DNA of 64,000 nt from Cordilura impudica (Eukaryota > Arthropoda > Insecta > Diptera > Scathophagidae): contig OY821519.1 of the NCBI GenBank assembly GCA_963682025.1, forward strand, positions 141,031,429-141,095,428. The letters are read 5' to 3'. Under the pieces are notes generated by a model. That model had not been told where the DNA came from and made no database searches. It saw only the letters and a program-made list of their open reading frames with translations. This document shows, piece by piece, positions 1 to 11,224 of the stretch; position 1 is the first letter of the stretch, and every line of letters begins with the position of its first letter. Position numbers and translations under genes: made by a program.

Positions 1-610
1 AATGCTTTTGCACGGCCCGTTTTGGTTGCAATTAATTGATTATAATAAATTAATGAACAATTATAACATTTAGCGCACCTTTGTCTTTGATGTTCAGACG
101 AAAACTGATAATAACGTAAAGGGCGCTAATCAGGTGAGCAAAAAAAAATACGTAAAATTTCGAACAAATTTGAAAGACAATTGCAAATTAAAATAACGGA
201 CATTTCCAATGCATGTTTTTTCTTTTTTTTGAAGAAAGTGATCAAATAATTTCAAGAAAATAGCGGCCATATGCATTGAGCTTTAAAAGATTTTCATTAT
301 TGTTGAGTTATAAAGCGTTCACACTACGATATTTTGAGGTATTGAACAGCTGTTTCAAAAATAAAAAACAATTGAAAATTTGTAAAATTTTGAAAATGGA
401 TAAAAATAATAGCATTAAATTGGCGGCCAACTACTTTAATTATATTAATGATAAAATTATCAATACAGATGCGTTATTTTCATTTTTGTATTGTATTTGG
501 TATTGTATTTTTGATCTATTTTTATGTAAAACTTACAAGGAGTTTTGTTCTTGTTGTATTTAGGCTTCAGTCATAGGATTCCTAATAAGTATCCAATAAG
601 TATCAATTTT
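1..610. other. Non-coding AT-rich flank
   Basis: No convincing coding exon is visible. A 19-base motif at about 123-141 (GGGCGCTAATCAGGTGAGC) recurs in the same orientation, with three mismatches, at about 2580-2599. A GCGTTCACACT motif near 312 recurs inverted near 2557. These may be termini of an older element surrounding the A-rich foldback-like element, but the match is short. The 95-codon open frame at 276-563 has no recognisable domain. Confidence 0.4.
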
Positions 611-2310
611 GATGTGTAAACATCTATACGCAGGGGGTGGTAAATTTCCATTTCGCAATACATTCACAAAAACCGTGTACATGTGAGCCGTAAGACAAAA
701 TCGGTGTGACTTATTATTATTGTAATAACCTATTTGAAAAATGATATGTAATAACCTATTTGAAAATGAAAAAAATGAAAAATAAAATATGAAAAATAAA
801 AAATGGAAAATGAAAAATAAAAAAAGTAAAAATAAAAATGAAAAATGGAAAATAAAAAATGAAAAATGGAAAATGGAAAATAAAAAATGAAAAATAAAAT
901 ATAAAAAATAAAAAATGAAAAAGAAAAAATGAAAAATAAAAAATTAAAAATAAAAATGAAAAATAAAAAATGAAAAATCAAAAATGAATAATTATAAAAA
1001 AATTGAAAAATTAAAAATGAAAAATACAAAACACAAAATAAAAAATGAAATATGAAAAACGATAAATTATATATGAAAAATTAAAAATAAAAAATAAAAA
1101 TAAGAAATGAAAAATAAAAAATGAAACATAAAAAATTAAAAATAAAAAATGAAAAATGAGAAATAAAAAACGAAAAATGAAAAATGAAACATAAAAAATT
1201 AAAAATAAAAAATGTAAAATGAAATATAAAAAATTAAACATAAAAAATGAAAAATAAAAAATTAAAAAACAAAAATTTAAAATGAAAAATAAAAAACGAA
1301 AAATAAAAAATTAAAATGAAACTGAAAAATGAAAAATGAAAAAATTATTAAAAAAAAAAAAATAAAAAATGAAAAATGAAAAATAAAAAATGAAACATAA
1401 AAAATTAAAAATAAAAAATGAAAAATAAAATATGAAAAATCAATAATGAAGAATAATAAAAAAAAATGAAAAATACAAAACACAAAATAAAAAATGAAAT
1501 ATAAAAAACGAAAAATTAAATATGAAAAATTAAAAATTAAAAATAAAAAAAAAAAAAAAAATGAAAAATAACAAATGAAAAATAAAAATGTAACATAAAA
1601 AATTAAAAATTAAAAATGAAAAATGAGAAATAAAAAATGAAAAATGAAAAATAAAAAATGAAACATAAAAAAGTAAAAATAAAAAATGTAAATGAAAAAT
1701 AAAAAATTAAACATAAAAAATGAAAAATAAAAAGTTAAAAAACAAAAATTTAAAATGAAAAATAAAAAAAGAAAAATAAAAATGAAAATGGAACTGAAAA
1801 ATGATAAATGAAATATGAAAAATGAAATATGAAAAATGAAAAATGAAATAATTAAAAATAAAAAAAAAAATGAATAATGAGAAATAAAAAATGAAAAATG
1901 AAAAATAAAAAATGAAACATAAAAAATTAAAAATAAAAAATATAAAATGAAAAATAAAAAATTAAACATAAAAAATGAAAAATAAAAAATTAAAAAACAA
2001 AAATTTAAAATGAAAAATAAAAAAGAAAAATAAAAAATGAAACTGAAAAATGAAAAATGAAAAAAATAAAAATAAAAAATAAAAAATAAAAAATAAAAAA
2101 TGAAAAATTAAAAATAAAAAATAAAAAATGAAAAATGAAAAATGAAAAAGAAAAAACTAAAAATTAAAAATTAACCGGTTGAAATAATAAATAATTTTAT
2201 ATTAGTAGAGCCCCTGCAGTCGATTGCTATAAGTGATAATAGATGACGCTTTCTGTTTGTTTTAAAAAAGTGTCATAAAAAAATCTTAAATTTCTAGATA
2301 TTTACACATC
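611..2310 (+). mobile_element. Foldback-like TIR element with A-rich minisatellite core, copy 1
   Basis: The element is bounded by an inverted 16-base core: GATGTGTAAACATCTA at 611-626 and its near-complement at 2295-2310. Between lie short unique arms (CGCAGGGGGTGG on the left; a CCTGCAGTCGATTGC-type segment and CTCCCCTGTGATAGG on the right) and a huge A-rich core. The same arms and core occur in reverse orientation at 42114-43534, which shows that this is a dispersed mobile repeat and not chance low complexity. No coding capacity is visible. Foldback elements of flies typically carry internally repeated arms, so this type is suggested, but the family is not identified. Confidence 0.55.
730..2175 (+). 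repeat. A/G-rich minisatellite (GAAAAATAAAAAAT-like units)
   Basis: About 1.45 kb is built almost only from A, G and T on this strand, with recurring units such as GAAAAATAAAAAATGAAA and ACATAAAAAATTAAAAAT. Higher-order repetition is visible: a block containing AAAAACAAAAATTTAAAATG recurs several times. Cytosine is nearly absent, giving extreme strand asymmetry. Open frames read from the other strand (Phe/Ile/Leu-rich) are translation artefacts. Confidence 0.9.
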
Positions 2311-4069
2311 TCCCCTGTGATAGGACTCACATTATTTTTTTTATTGTAATGCCACTTTAATAGTAATTTTAAAAAACAAGGATGCCAACTTGGCAAAAAT
2401 GAGAAATATTGCACTGAACATGCGCAAAATTAAATACAACTCTGTCATTTTTCGTTTTTTGAGATGTTTAAGATTTAGACATGTCAATTGAGGTATTTAG
2501 CCAAACGAAAAAATGTCTTTATTGCATAAACACTAAAAACTTGGCTAAACACTTAAGTGTGAACGCCGTATTATATTCAGGGGCGCTTATCAAATGAGCG
2601 GCAGTGTATGTTAATTCGTTCTAAAACAAAAATTTATTTTATTTCTAAAAAAAAAAATATTATAAATACTAATCAACAAAGAAAAACAACTAACTTAAAA
2701 TTTAAATGGTATAAGAATTAAAAATAAAGTGTAGGCAATTGTAATAAAGTGAAAACCGTATAAAACATTGGTTCAAATATTTTTTAAAGAGTTTGAAGTT
2801 TTTTTAGGTCTAAAAATAAAGGTTTTCAGGTTCCGTAGTTTTTTAGAGTCTCTGGTTTCAGAATTTAAGACTTCATACAGTTAGGAATCCATTCAATCAA
2901 TTCAGAAAATTTTATTAATTATTTTCAGTTGGTCCTATTTTTTTATTTTTTACGTATGGCTATGTAAATTACAACGGTGTCGTAATTATTGAAAAATAAG
3001 TTTAATATAGATTTTTTTACACAGCAAGGCGCCTTAAATTATTATTATTATTTTTTCATTAAAGTCAGGAAACTACATGGCTGTTCAATGAGACGCTCGC
3101 ACAAACATGCATAAGCCTGAATGTTTACATAATCTCTTGTTTATAAGGTTCATGGTGTTGTCGTTAATGTGATTTTAAAGCATTTAGTTTTTTATTTTTT
3201 ACTGTTAATTATCTTAACTTAATTTTGTTCGGTGTTGCTGTTAAAACTTTGACCAAACTTGATAGTTTGTTAAAGAAATAACAAGACAGACGGACAGCCA
3301 TTGGAGGCAATCGATTATTAAATAGTTTCCTTTGTCTGTGCTATAATTTATTTTATTATTATTAATTTTTTTAACACAATTTTTTTAACACACATAACGT
3401 ATTTATGCTTGAGTTTAGTTGGCTGGTTGTCGTTGACGTTGCCGTTGTGTCGCCATAGCTATGTTTTTGTGTGGTGTGTGAGTGAGTATGTGTCTTTATA
3501 ATTGACAGACAATTACACTAATGGGACACAAATGGCAAATTAATTAGTTTCAGGCCATATCATGGTCATTTATTTAAAACAATTATATGCCAAACAACAA
3601 ATAACTGCAACATATGCATACCAAGACACAACATATGTACACACATACATTGCAAACAACATATTTTCTATTGTTTAAAGAAACGAATAATAGAACAATA
3701 ACATTGTATTGCCAAAAAAATATTATTTGTTAACAGGCACAGAAGGCAAATTGTTTGAAATGACCGCCATCGAAAAATGCTATACACTTAAATGATGGTG
3801 TTTTGTAAGATTTTTGATAAATTGTTTGTTATTGCATTTCATGAAAATTCATAAGATAAGATAAGAACATTTTGCACTTTGAACTTTAAAGTTTAAAATT
3901 CAATTTAAAATTTGGAAATGTGTAATCGCAGAGTGGTGTATATTTTAAACTTATTAAAAAATCACTTTCTGATTCGATCTATTTCCATACGATCATGTCA
4001 ACATTGGTTGCCAACCAGCATTATTCGATTAACATTGTGGAACATTTTCGGGGCAATTGTCTGGGTGGT
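2311..4069. other. Apparently unique non-coding DNA
   Basis: I saw no long open frame and no match to the repeat families found elsewhere in the window. The 3080-3770 part has more even composition, TAATTAATT-type homeodomain-like motifs near 3538-3550, and GTTGTCGTTGACGTTGCC runs near 3425. It reads like conserved intronic or intergenic DNA of flies and is a possible enhancer, but nothing in the sequence proves this. Confidence 0.35.
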
Positions 4070-4312
4070 GAGAAATTCCAAGTCTAGGTGAAAGTCTATG
4101 GTAAAACCTCCAAAGGGTTTGAATCCCGGCCAAACTTTTTGTATGACCTTTTATATTTTTTCCTTATACTGATGTTTGTTTTGCTTAGTTTTTTAGCTAT
4201 GTATAACTCTAGAACCATTGATGATTTCCCATTTCATTTTTCAGCAAACCTTTAGCTAAATTTTACCCTAAACAAATAATTTTTATTAATATATCCATGT
4301 AATAATATAACA
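4070..4312 (+). repeat. Dispersed repeat R1, copy 1
   Basis: This segment (AAGTCTAGGTGAAAGTCTATGG, then CAAAGGGTTTGAATCC, CATTGATGATTTCC, and ATATATCCATGTA at its end) matches the complement of 22014-22240 over almost its whole length. A shortened copy lies at 20600-20725. No open frame is shared, so it is a non-autonomous element of unknown class. Confidence 0.6.
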
Positions 4313-4598
4313 AAAAATACTGATGTATGTTTGATTTCATAATAAAAGTATCACTCATACATTTACAATTCATCTACTCTACTAATAAATAATAATTATA
4401 CGTTCTGAATAACATATTCAGGATGTTATTAAAAAAATTTATTTAAAAAAGTGGAAAATTTTTAAATTTTTCTGACAAAAACTGTCGCATTTTATTTGCA
4501 GTTTTTTCGTAAAGTGTATTTTTTATATATTCTGAATTAAGAGCAACCTTATCTTACACATCAACAGAAATTTCTCAATATAACAAGCACTCGAAAAG

Positions 4599-5371
4599 CA
4601 AATTTGTGGTTTTCTGGAATAACCGCATATGTCACAAAATCAAAATGTTCAGGGGAGGCAAAAACGTCATATTTGAAATTATGGGCTCGATATAAAGATT
4701 TTAGAGCTTTTTATTTAACAGTCCTGTAGATATGGGCAATAAATACTTCATATAAAACTTTGAGTCAAAAATCTTCAGAGGAATAGATCCTAGAGAAGGA
4801 CGAAAAAATAATATGTAAATTACACTTAAAGTGTGTGCAGATAAAACAACTTATGTCGACAAACGTCGTTTTCTTTGAAAAAGAAAACTACCAATGCAAC
4901 CACCCATGTAGACATAAGTTGTTGTTGATTGAAAAATGGATTTTTTTGTTCGTCAACAAAACGTTAACAGGACTTAGGATGAGAATATAACAACGTATCA
5001 AGAATAATAGTGACAAAAACTAACAGAAATAAACACACAAGTTTTTACAAGTTGTTATAAACTGAAAACTAATCCAAAAATATTTTTGAATTTTTCTTCA
5101 TTTATAACAACGTATGTCGGTATGTGTCGTCTTCTGAGCAAATAATTTGTCAGCGATCAAACGTAGGTTGACATACGTCGTTAGTGCTGCAAATTAATTT
5201 AATAAACATTTAAGTTACGTCGTTATTTAAAGAAAAAACTCAGAAATGGTCAATAGTTTTTTTTAATTGAACACATGTAAAGAGCGTTAAAAATTAATAT
5301 ATTTGGCATCGTTAACTCAAAACTGACAAAAATTGACATATGCGGTTATTCCAGAAAACCACAGAAATTTG
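4599..5371. mobile_element. MITE with ~36-bp TIRs
   Basis: The left end (GTGGTTTTCTGGAATAACCG at about 4606) and the right end near 5341 (CGGTTATTCCAGAAAACCAC) are near-perfect inverted repeats of about 35 bases, including TGACATATG on the inner side and CAAATTT on the outer side. The 773-bp interior has no open frame but carries secondary hairpins, for example ACAACTTATGTC at 4848 against GACATAAGTTGT near 4911, and further ACGTATGTCGG-type motifs. Target duplications could not be fixed by eye. Confidence 0.7.
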
Positions 5372-5700
5372 ATCACGATGTATATTAAATCTGGATCTTA
5401 GGGCAATTTACATCGATTTCTGAACATGAAGTTATTTTCACCATGAACATGAAGTTATTTTCAATAGCGATCGTCCGTGTTCGACAAACGTTTATACAGT
5501 AAAAGCCCGATTATCCGCCATCCAACTAACCAGAACACTCAGTTAAGTGGATTTTAAATTTTTAGGAAATTTTTATTGTTAAATTTTATAATTGAATTTA
5601 TAAAATAATTGAAAATTTTGGGTACTTGTATGGGTTTACATAATATGTTTTTATTATTTGCAATAAATTCAATGAACTGATGTATAAAAATATTGTTTAC

Positions 5701-5796
5701 TGATACATTAAGTTGAAAACACAACTGGGACGAACGACGAATTTTTTCTGATACATTAAGTTGAAAACACAACTGGGACGAACGACGAATTTTTCG
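5701..5796 (+). repeat. 48-bp tandem duplication in the left TIR
   Basis: The 48-base block beginning TGATACATTAAGTTGAAAAC is repeated twice back to back (5701-5748 and 5749-5796) with virtually no differences. It contains the terminal repeat of the surrounding element, so one end of the element is duplicated. Confidence 0.85.
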
Positions 5797-6896
5797 CTCC
5801 GAATATTCGTTGGCAGAAATAAAACACATCTGTGTATATGAAAATGCACACAAACAGTGCGAACGAAATATGTAGTGCTTAACGAACTCTGCGATTGGTT
5901 TATTTCTATTTCTAACGCCGACGAACGACGAATAAATTGGTGTAGAGTGACCTTATTTTATTTTAGTTTTTCAAATGTTTTAGTAAATAAAGTCATTTTT
6001 GTCTTTAAGAATTGTTTTATATTTTATTTATAACTTATAAGATAAATAAAATCAATTTTTAATTATATAATTTTCTTTTACATAGTTTTTTGTTAATATT
6101 TATTCTTTTTCGTTTAGTGCTTCTTTTTTTTAAATATGGTCACATTATCAGCTACAACATGTAAACAAAAATGACATAAAATTAATTTATTAATGAAAAT
6201 TTATGTAACTTTTTCAGAATTAAAAATTAAACGCTATCGTACAAAAATTAAGGCTTTTACCATCGTGAAGATGATGTTTACAATTGGAATAACTCGTACC
6301 AAGTTAAAAATTCTTTTTTAATTTTTTTCCAATATTTATTTATGTACATTAGGGTTATGACTTTTTTTATTTTTTTTTTTTTTTTTTTTTTGCAAATATC
6401 AAATTTTACATGCCCTAGCCATAAAGGCTATTAAAAAAATATTAAGAAACGCAATCTTACTTTTTCGCTGCTCTCAAAAAAGTTTCCGCACCAAACGCGT
6501 TGAAATTTGGACTATATTTTTGTTATTTGATTTAAAATATTTTTTCTACGTTTTAAAGACCTTTGTGTATTTCAGGTGCGATGCCCCGACTGGTTTCAAA
6601 TTTTCACCACTTATAACACATTTTGTTGCGACTATAGCAAAATATTTTTTTTTTTTGACGGTCGAGATATTTTTCGAGTTATGGACCTACAAAGTTTGGA
6701 CATTGACTTGTATATAACTTTTTAGTATCGGAATTGAGTAATATATATATTATTTTGAAGCTCACATGAGTGCCTTTTATTTGATATTTTTAAATTTGAA
6801 ATCCAAAACTTGTCATTATCTCATAAAACGATCTCTGCAATGTTGATATCTACAACAAGTGAATAAAAAAACTCTAGATCCACTAGCTTCATTTCG

Positions 6897-7132
6897 ATGT
6901 ATATTTTGACCTCTTTACCCTTTCCCTTCAAAAATTTCAAAACTATACCACCAATAAGCAATGTTCGGTGGAATTCTAGAACAATTCTGGCAATATTAGC
7001 ATTTATCCTAATTCCAAAATATAGAGCAGAATTATATAAAATACGTCAATTTATATGTGGTGCATGGTACGACGTATGGTTTTCAGACCATTGTTTCCGC
7101 GAAGAAAATTTTGAATTATTAAATTTAAAAAA
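6897..7132 (+). pseudogene. Exon-like coding fragment, unknown transposon protein
   Basis: An 84-codon open frame here contains a protein-like stretch from about residue 22 (NVRWNSRTILAILAFILIP, then CGAWYDVWFSDHCFREENF). It ends in front of a good splice donor (AAAAAG followed by GTAAGG at about 7133), and a possible acceptor lies near 6956 (CCAATAAG). It sits inside the TA-flanked element, so it is probably a leftover exon of that element's own gene. I do not recognise the family with certainty and assign no function. No DDE motif is visible. Confidence 0.35.
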
Positions 7133-7477
7133 GGTAAGGAGTGTTTTATAAGGCATGGGGTTATGCAGAAGTCGTAAATAATAAATCAGCAGCGTAATAA
7201 TTATTGCGCAGAACGACAGAACGACACAAGGACATTTTCTTTTCTGCAAAAATAGTCGCACTTTAAATCTTAAATTTATAAATAAATAATCATACCGCGT
7301 ATCAAAATCTACATTGTTTAAATAATTTTTTTTCTATGTACATATATATTAAATTAATAAAAAATATAAAAATAAAAATAAAAAAAAATTCAGTGAGTTT
7401 TTTGAAATTGCATTTGGGGCGGAAGGTTTTTCCGGCAAAATGACCTGCAAACACGATTTTTATTATTAGTTTAGTAT

Positions 7478-7500
7478 TACCTATCACGTGGTGATAGGTA
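7478..7500. other. Near-perfect palindrome with central CACGTG
   Basis: A 10-base stem, TACCTATCAC and its exact complement GTGATAGGTA, flanks the three bases GTG. The hexamer CACGTG (an E-box) lies at the centre, near the right end of the TA-flanked element. It may be a structural feature of that element's end; a regulatory role is only a possibility. Confidence 0.5.
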
Positions 7501-7838
7501 AAAATTTTGTAAAAAATTAGTCATAACCCTAATATACATATTATGAATTCAAAACAATTTCAAATGACGTTACAGCTGTTATGTGAATTCGTCGTAATTG
7601 TATTTCATTCGACGAATTTACGCAACGAATTGTTGCCGACAAATTCGTCGAGCTGTTTGAAATTCGTCATTCGTCCCATTTGTGTTTCCACCTTTACTTT
7701 AAAATAAATAAACGAGAATCCTAAAAACAAATGAAATCAAGCGAAATTCTCTTGAAATTTATGGTGTTAATGATACATTCAATTAATCAAAACGTTCCTG
7801 TTTTTGTAACTTGCAATTTAGATCTACTAATTTGCTAT

Positions 7839-8468
7839 TTATATCCTATATGAGGGTATGATGAGTTTGTGCTGATCTATGTAACTATCTAAAATATTTT
7901 AAAAAGAATCAGCATTTTACTATAAAGATCGACTCAAAATGTGATTTTGATTTAACGATGTCCGTTCGACCGTCTGTGTTTCCATGTAAAAATTAAAATC
8001 AAACTACAGATAGCAAATATGAATATATTTTGAATAAATTTGGTACATAAACTTTTATCGGCAATAAAACGAACGTTATTAAAATTGTTGAAAATCAGTG
8101 AAAACTCAGACCTAGTCCCCATACAAATGACCCATATGAGATCGACTTAAATTGCCATAAGATAGATACATATTAGCAAATATTTATCGATAAAAATTAG
8201 GCATGTATGTGATTCCCGATCATCACTTACATCTATCAAAATGGAAAAATTTTTAACAGATGTTTTTAAAATTTGGTTTATATATGTTTCTGAGGAAAGT
8301 AAGTGATAATAACATCAGATATAAAGATTTTCGTATCTGCCACTAAAATTTATTTTCTATAACCAGTTATTGCATTCAGAAAAGTTGGATCCAAGACCCT
8401 CTATGGAAGCGCATCGTATAGGGTATCATATAATCCGCCTAGCCGACTACAATTATCTAACTTGTTTT
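7839..8468 (+). mobile_element. DINE-2 (Helentron-derived) copy a, degenerate
   Basis: Order and wording match the full copies at 48066 and 58588: a CCTATATGAGGGTATGATGA start, GTTTGTGCTGATC, CGATGTCCGTTCGACCGTCTG (GTCY core, reduced), AATATGAATATATTTTGA, CCTAGTCCCCATACAAATGA, then GCATCGTATAGGGTATCATA and CTAACTTGTTTT at the end. The terminal hairpin has decayed. Much of the second half is deleted, which makes it shorter than the roughly 790-bp full copies. Confidence 0.7.
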
Positions 8469-8940
8469 GATATGAACTAATCTGCTCTCCGTCTTGGCAA
8501 ACTTCCCTTGTTAGCATATTTTATGAACTTGTGAACACTTGCATTAACACCTTTCAAAAGAACGTCAATAAGGAACATACTCGTACATACATAAATAATC
8601 CAAAACAAAATGTTTTATAAAGTTCAAACAAAGAGGTCAAAACGTGAGTTACAGAGATAATTTAAAATATTTATTAAAACAACATTCATGTACCTCCAAA
8701 TGTAACACGACTGGACAGTTAAGCATTTAAAAAGCTTTAATAAAAATAATAAATGTTATTACATTAATTTCTCAAATCTTATATAAATTTTAATAACTAT
8801 AAGCAAAATTTAATGTTAAAATTAAAAAATGCTTTATTAGTTTTTATTATTATGTTCGCCAAATTTTTACACGAAATTTAATTTTTAAATCAAGACTGAC
8901 GGAACATAAAGCTATTCAAATTTATAATTGGAACGTCCTT
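8469..8940. other. Non-coding, nothing recognised
   Basis: AT-rich DNA between the DINE-2 copy and the candidate exon. No open frame, repeat match or structure stood out. Confidence 0.4.
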
Positions 8941-9119
8941 CTATACTACAATATTATAAGTTCTCTTTTTAGCCATAATCATCTCGTTTTGGAAATACGA
9001 CAATCTAAAAATGACACCTTCTAAATTACGACCGATATCTAATGCCACTTTTTTTGTCACTTCCTGTAGAAGCAGTTGCTTGAGAAGTTTACTGTTGTGA
9101 AATTCTTTTAGTTGTGTCC
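8941..9119 (-). CDS. Candidate terminal exon of an unidentified host gene
   Basis: On the minus strand a well-formed splice acceptor (a long pyrimidine-rich tract ending in TTGTATTTTTAG) is followed by 58 uninterrupted codons and a TAG stop at 8941-8943. The peptide (for example KLLKQLLLQEVTKKVALDIG, then NLEGVIFRLSYFQNEMIMAK) is mixed, amphipathic and helix-prone, unlike translated repeat. It matches none of the transposon families in this window. The reading enters with two bases of a split codon, so an upstream exon must end in phase; I could not find a convincing one in the next 500 bases. Function unknown. The alternative is a chance open segment, since 58 codons is short. Confidence 0.4.
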
Positions 9120-9849
9120 CTAAAAATACAACAGAAAATGAATGAAAAAATAGTTATTTTTTCTTAATACAAATCCACACAGATATGTCTACATATAAAT
9201 AAATTATATAGGTACTTCGAATTCGATATAAAAAAGGTAAAATTTTTATAATAATGAAATTAACGATGAATATTCGGTAACATGGTGAAGCTTGTAACGC
9301 TTGATACCACTAAACATTAATGGTGAGAACGTTTTTTTTAGAATGCATAACAAGGTGATGCTTATCAAAATGTATCAGTGGCGACAAGGTGCGTAATTGA
9401 GATGAAAGTAAGATCAATACTAGCCACGTTTTTCTTTATTAGTCCAGTCATTTTAACCAAAATACAGACAAAATCTCGGAATTCAAGATAATTAGCTGTA
9501 AGTTCGTACAAACCTTAATTTTGACATCCTAAAACTTGTCTCAAAACCTACCAACGATAGGGTATCCGCGACTATGGATTTCTAGGGATCAAAGTGAAAA
9601 AATCGACTTTTTGTACGTTTTCGCCAATATCTCGGTTCCTATCGGGTTTTCTCTATTTTTGTTTATTATAAATATTGTAGAACAATAAATTTTCTCTAAT
9701 TTTTGTTAATAAGGTTTTTTCTGTACGTTGAACTGTTTTTGAGATAGAGGGCGATGAGCGCGCAGTGTTGTTCAACCTCGAGTATTATTCGACTAACCTT
9801 GGTTAGTTCCGAATCGTATCTTGTGAGCAACGGACGTACGACAAAAGTT
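9120..9849. other. Non-coding, nothing firm
   Basis: No exon is convincing here. The segment CCAATATCTCGGTTCCTATC near 9626 resembles GAGTATCTCGGTTCCTATCC near 58416, a short dispersed similarity. The last 100 bases may be the untranslated leader of the relic that follows. Confidence 0.35.
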
Positions 9850-11120
9850 ATGGCTGATCTGTGTTTTATTTGTAATAATTCTGGATCGGAACATGAACCA
9901 TTAGTAAATGTAAAAGTAATCTTGTAAAAGTAATCTTGGTGAATATCTTCAATATGAATTGAGCCCTAATCCAACTGCACTATTTGATAATGATGGTATG
10001 AGAAAGACAACAAAATCGTCCTTGTATGACAATATGACACCTTTAGCTTTTAATCTCATTGAAACTGATGCGACATTTATAATTGACGGCGGATTTCTTC
10101 TGCATCGCGTTGTATGTGGTAGAGAAGATACTTTTTCTATCATTTTATATAAATACGTTAACAACAACTATTGTTGTGTTTGACGGATATTCAGATAACA
10201 GTAAGAACATAAAAGTAATGGAAAACAAAGAAGAACTGCAGTGATTTCAAAAACAAACGAAGTTTATTTCGATGAAACAACGATTGTACCAATTAGCCAA
10301 GAAAATTTCCTATCGAATCGAAGTAATAAAGAAAGGCTCATCAATATGTTCATTAAAAAATTACGAATTGTTAATATACATAACTGCAAAACAAGCCAGA
10401 GATGATGCTGATGTTCTTATTATTGAAACAGCTATAGAGGAATCGAAACCTGAAAAAAAAAAACATAGTTATAATAGGAGAAGATATCGATATTACTTGT
10501 CGTTTTAATTGGACGTACACTATTTCATCAACAAGAAATTTTCTTTAAAAAAGTTGGCAAAGTAAATGTAAAAACAGAAATATACTCTTCGAAAAGTTTG
10601 GACAAATATCCTCGATGTAAACAACACATTTTGTTTTTGCACGCTGTAAGCGGCTGTGACGCGACTTCCGCGTTATTTAAAAAAGGGAAAAAAACTTTTT
10701 CAGCAGTACTTGAGAAGCTTGCAAATTTGGATCAACTTGCTGCAGCTTTTGAGGAAGAAAACGGTTCGGCTCAAATATTATTTGTTTGTGGGAAACAAAT
10801 CTTGTTGGCAATCTATAACGCTCCAAAATCTGTGGACAGTATCGACCGTCTACGTTATACACATTTGGTCAAGTCTACAACACAAAAAAAATCTGTGCAG
10901 TTATTAACCAGGGCATGATTTAGAACCTCAGGACTGGGGCTGGATAATGCGTAATGAATCCCTGGAGCCAATTACAACAACTTTACCACCAGCTCCAGAG
11001 GAATTGCTTAACACAATCTTTTGCAACTGTAAGAGTGGTTGTGGTTCGCGCTGTGGATGCAGGAAATCGGGGTTGCAGTGCTCTCTAGCTTGTGGCCAGT
11101 GTAATGCCCAGTGTAATTAA
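9850..11120 (+). pseudogene. Relic of arthropod multi-copy SGCD/TS (PIN-like) family with CXC tail
   Basis: Starting at an ATG (MADLCFICNNSGSEHEP), the reading passes through several frameshifts and stops. Recognisable blocks follow in the order expected of the family: an RDDADVLIIET segment (about 10402), HAVSGCDATSALFKKGKKTF (10640), LRYTHLVKSTTQKKSVQL (10850), then EPQDWGWIMRNESLEPITTT (10924) and a Cys-rich tail CNCKSGCGSRCGCRKSGLQC (11023) ending at TAA 11118-11120. From memory, insects and other arthropods carry large numbers of related genes, probably spread by transposition. The D-x-D and GCD motifs resemble those of PIN/FEN-type nucleases and the tail resembles CXC metal-binding domains; both are inference. 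This copy cannot encode a full protein. Confidence 0.6.
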
Positions 11121-11224
11121 AAGTGGTTAATATAAATATGACTAAAATTAAAATAATATTTCGTGAATGGTAGGTAACACTTAGCTCATGTCTGATTTGG
11201 CAGATAATTAGTTTTATCCTTCCG

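Larger units (their letters stand above)
6352..7530. mobile_element. TA-flanked TIR element, Tc1/mariner-like ends
   Basis: GGGTTATGACT at 6352 and its exact complement AGTCATAACCC ending at 7530 are inverted ends, each flanked outside by TA (6350-6351 and 7531-7532). A TA duplication fits IS630/Tc1/mariner-type insertion, but other TA-targeting families exist. The 1.18-kb interior carries one exon-like open segment (6960-7132) and a near-perfect palindrome at 7478-7500. Confidence 0.55.
5701..7692. mobile_element. TIR element with a second element nested inside
   Basis: The left end (AACACAACTGGGACGAACGA near 5719) and right end (complement of AACACAAATGGGACGAATGA near 7660-7690) are imperfect inverted repeats of about 33 bases. 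ACGACGAAT motifs are scattered inside both arms. A separate element with its own TIRs and TA duplication fills most of the interior (6352-7530), so the host element was originally about 0.8 kb. No transposase of the host element is visible. Confidence 0.5.

Noticed and set aside
730..1969. Four long minus-strand open frames rich in Phe, Ile and Leu
   Set aside because: They are translations of the A-rich minisatellite; stops are rare there only because of base composition.
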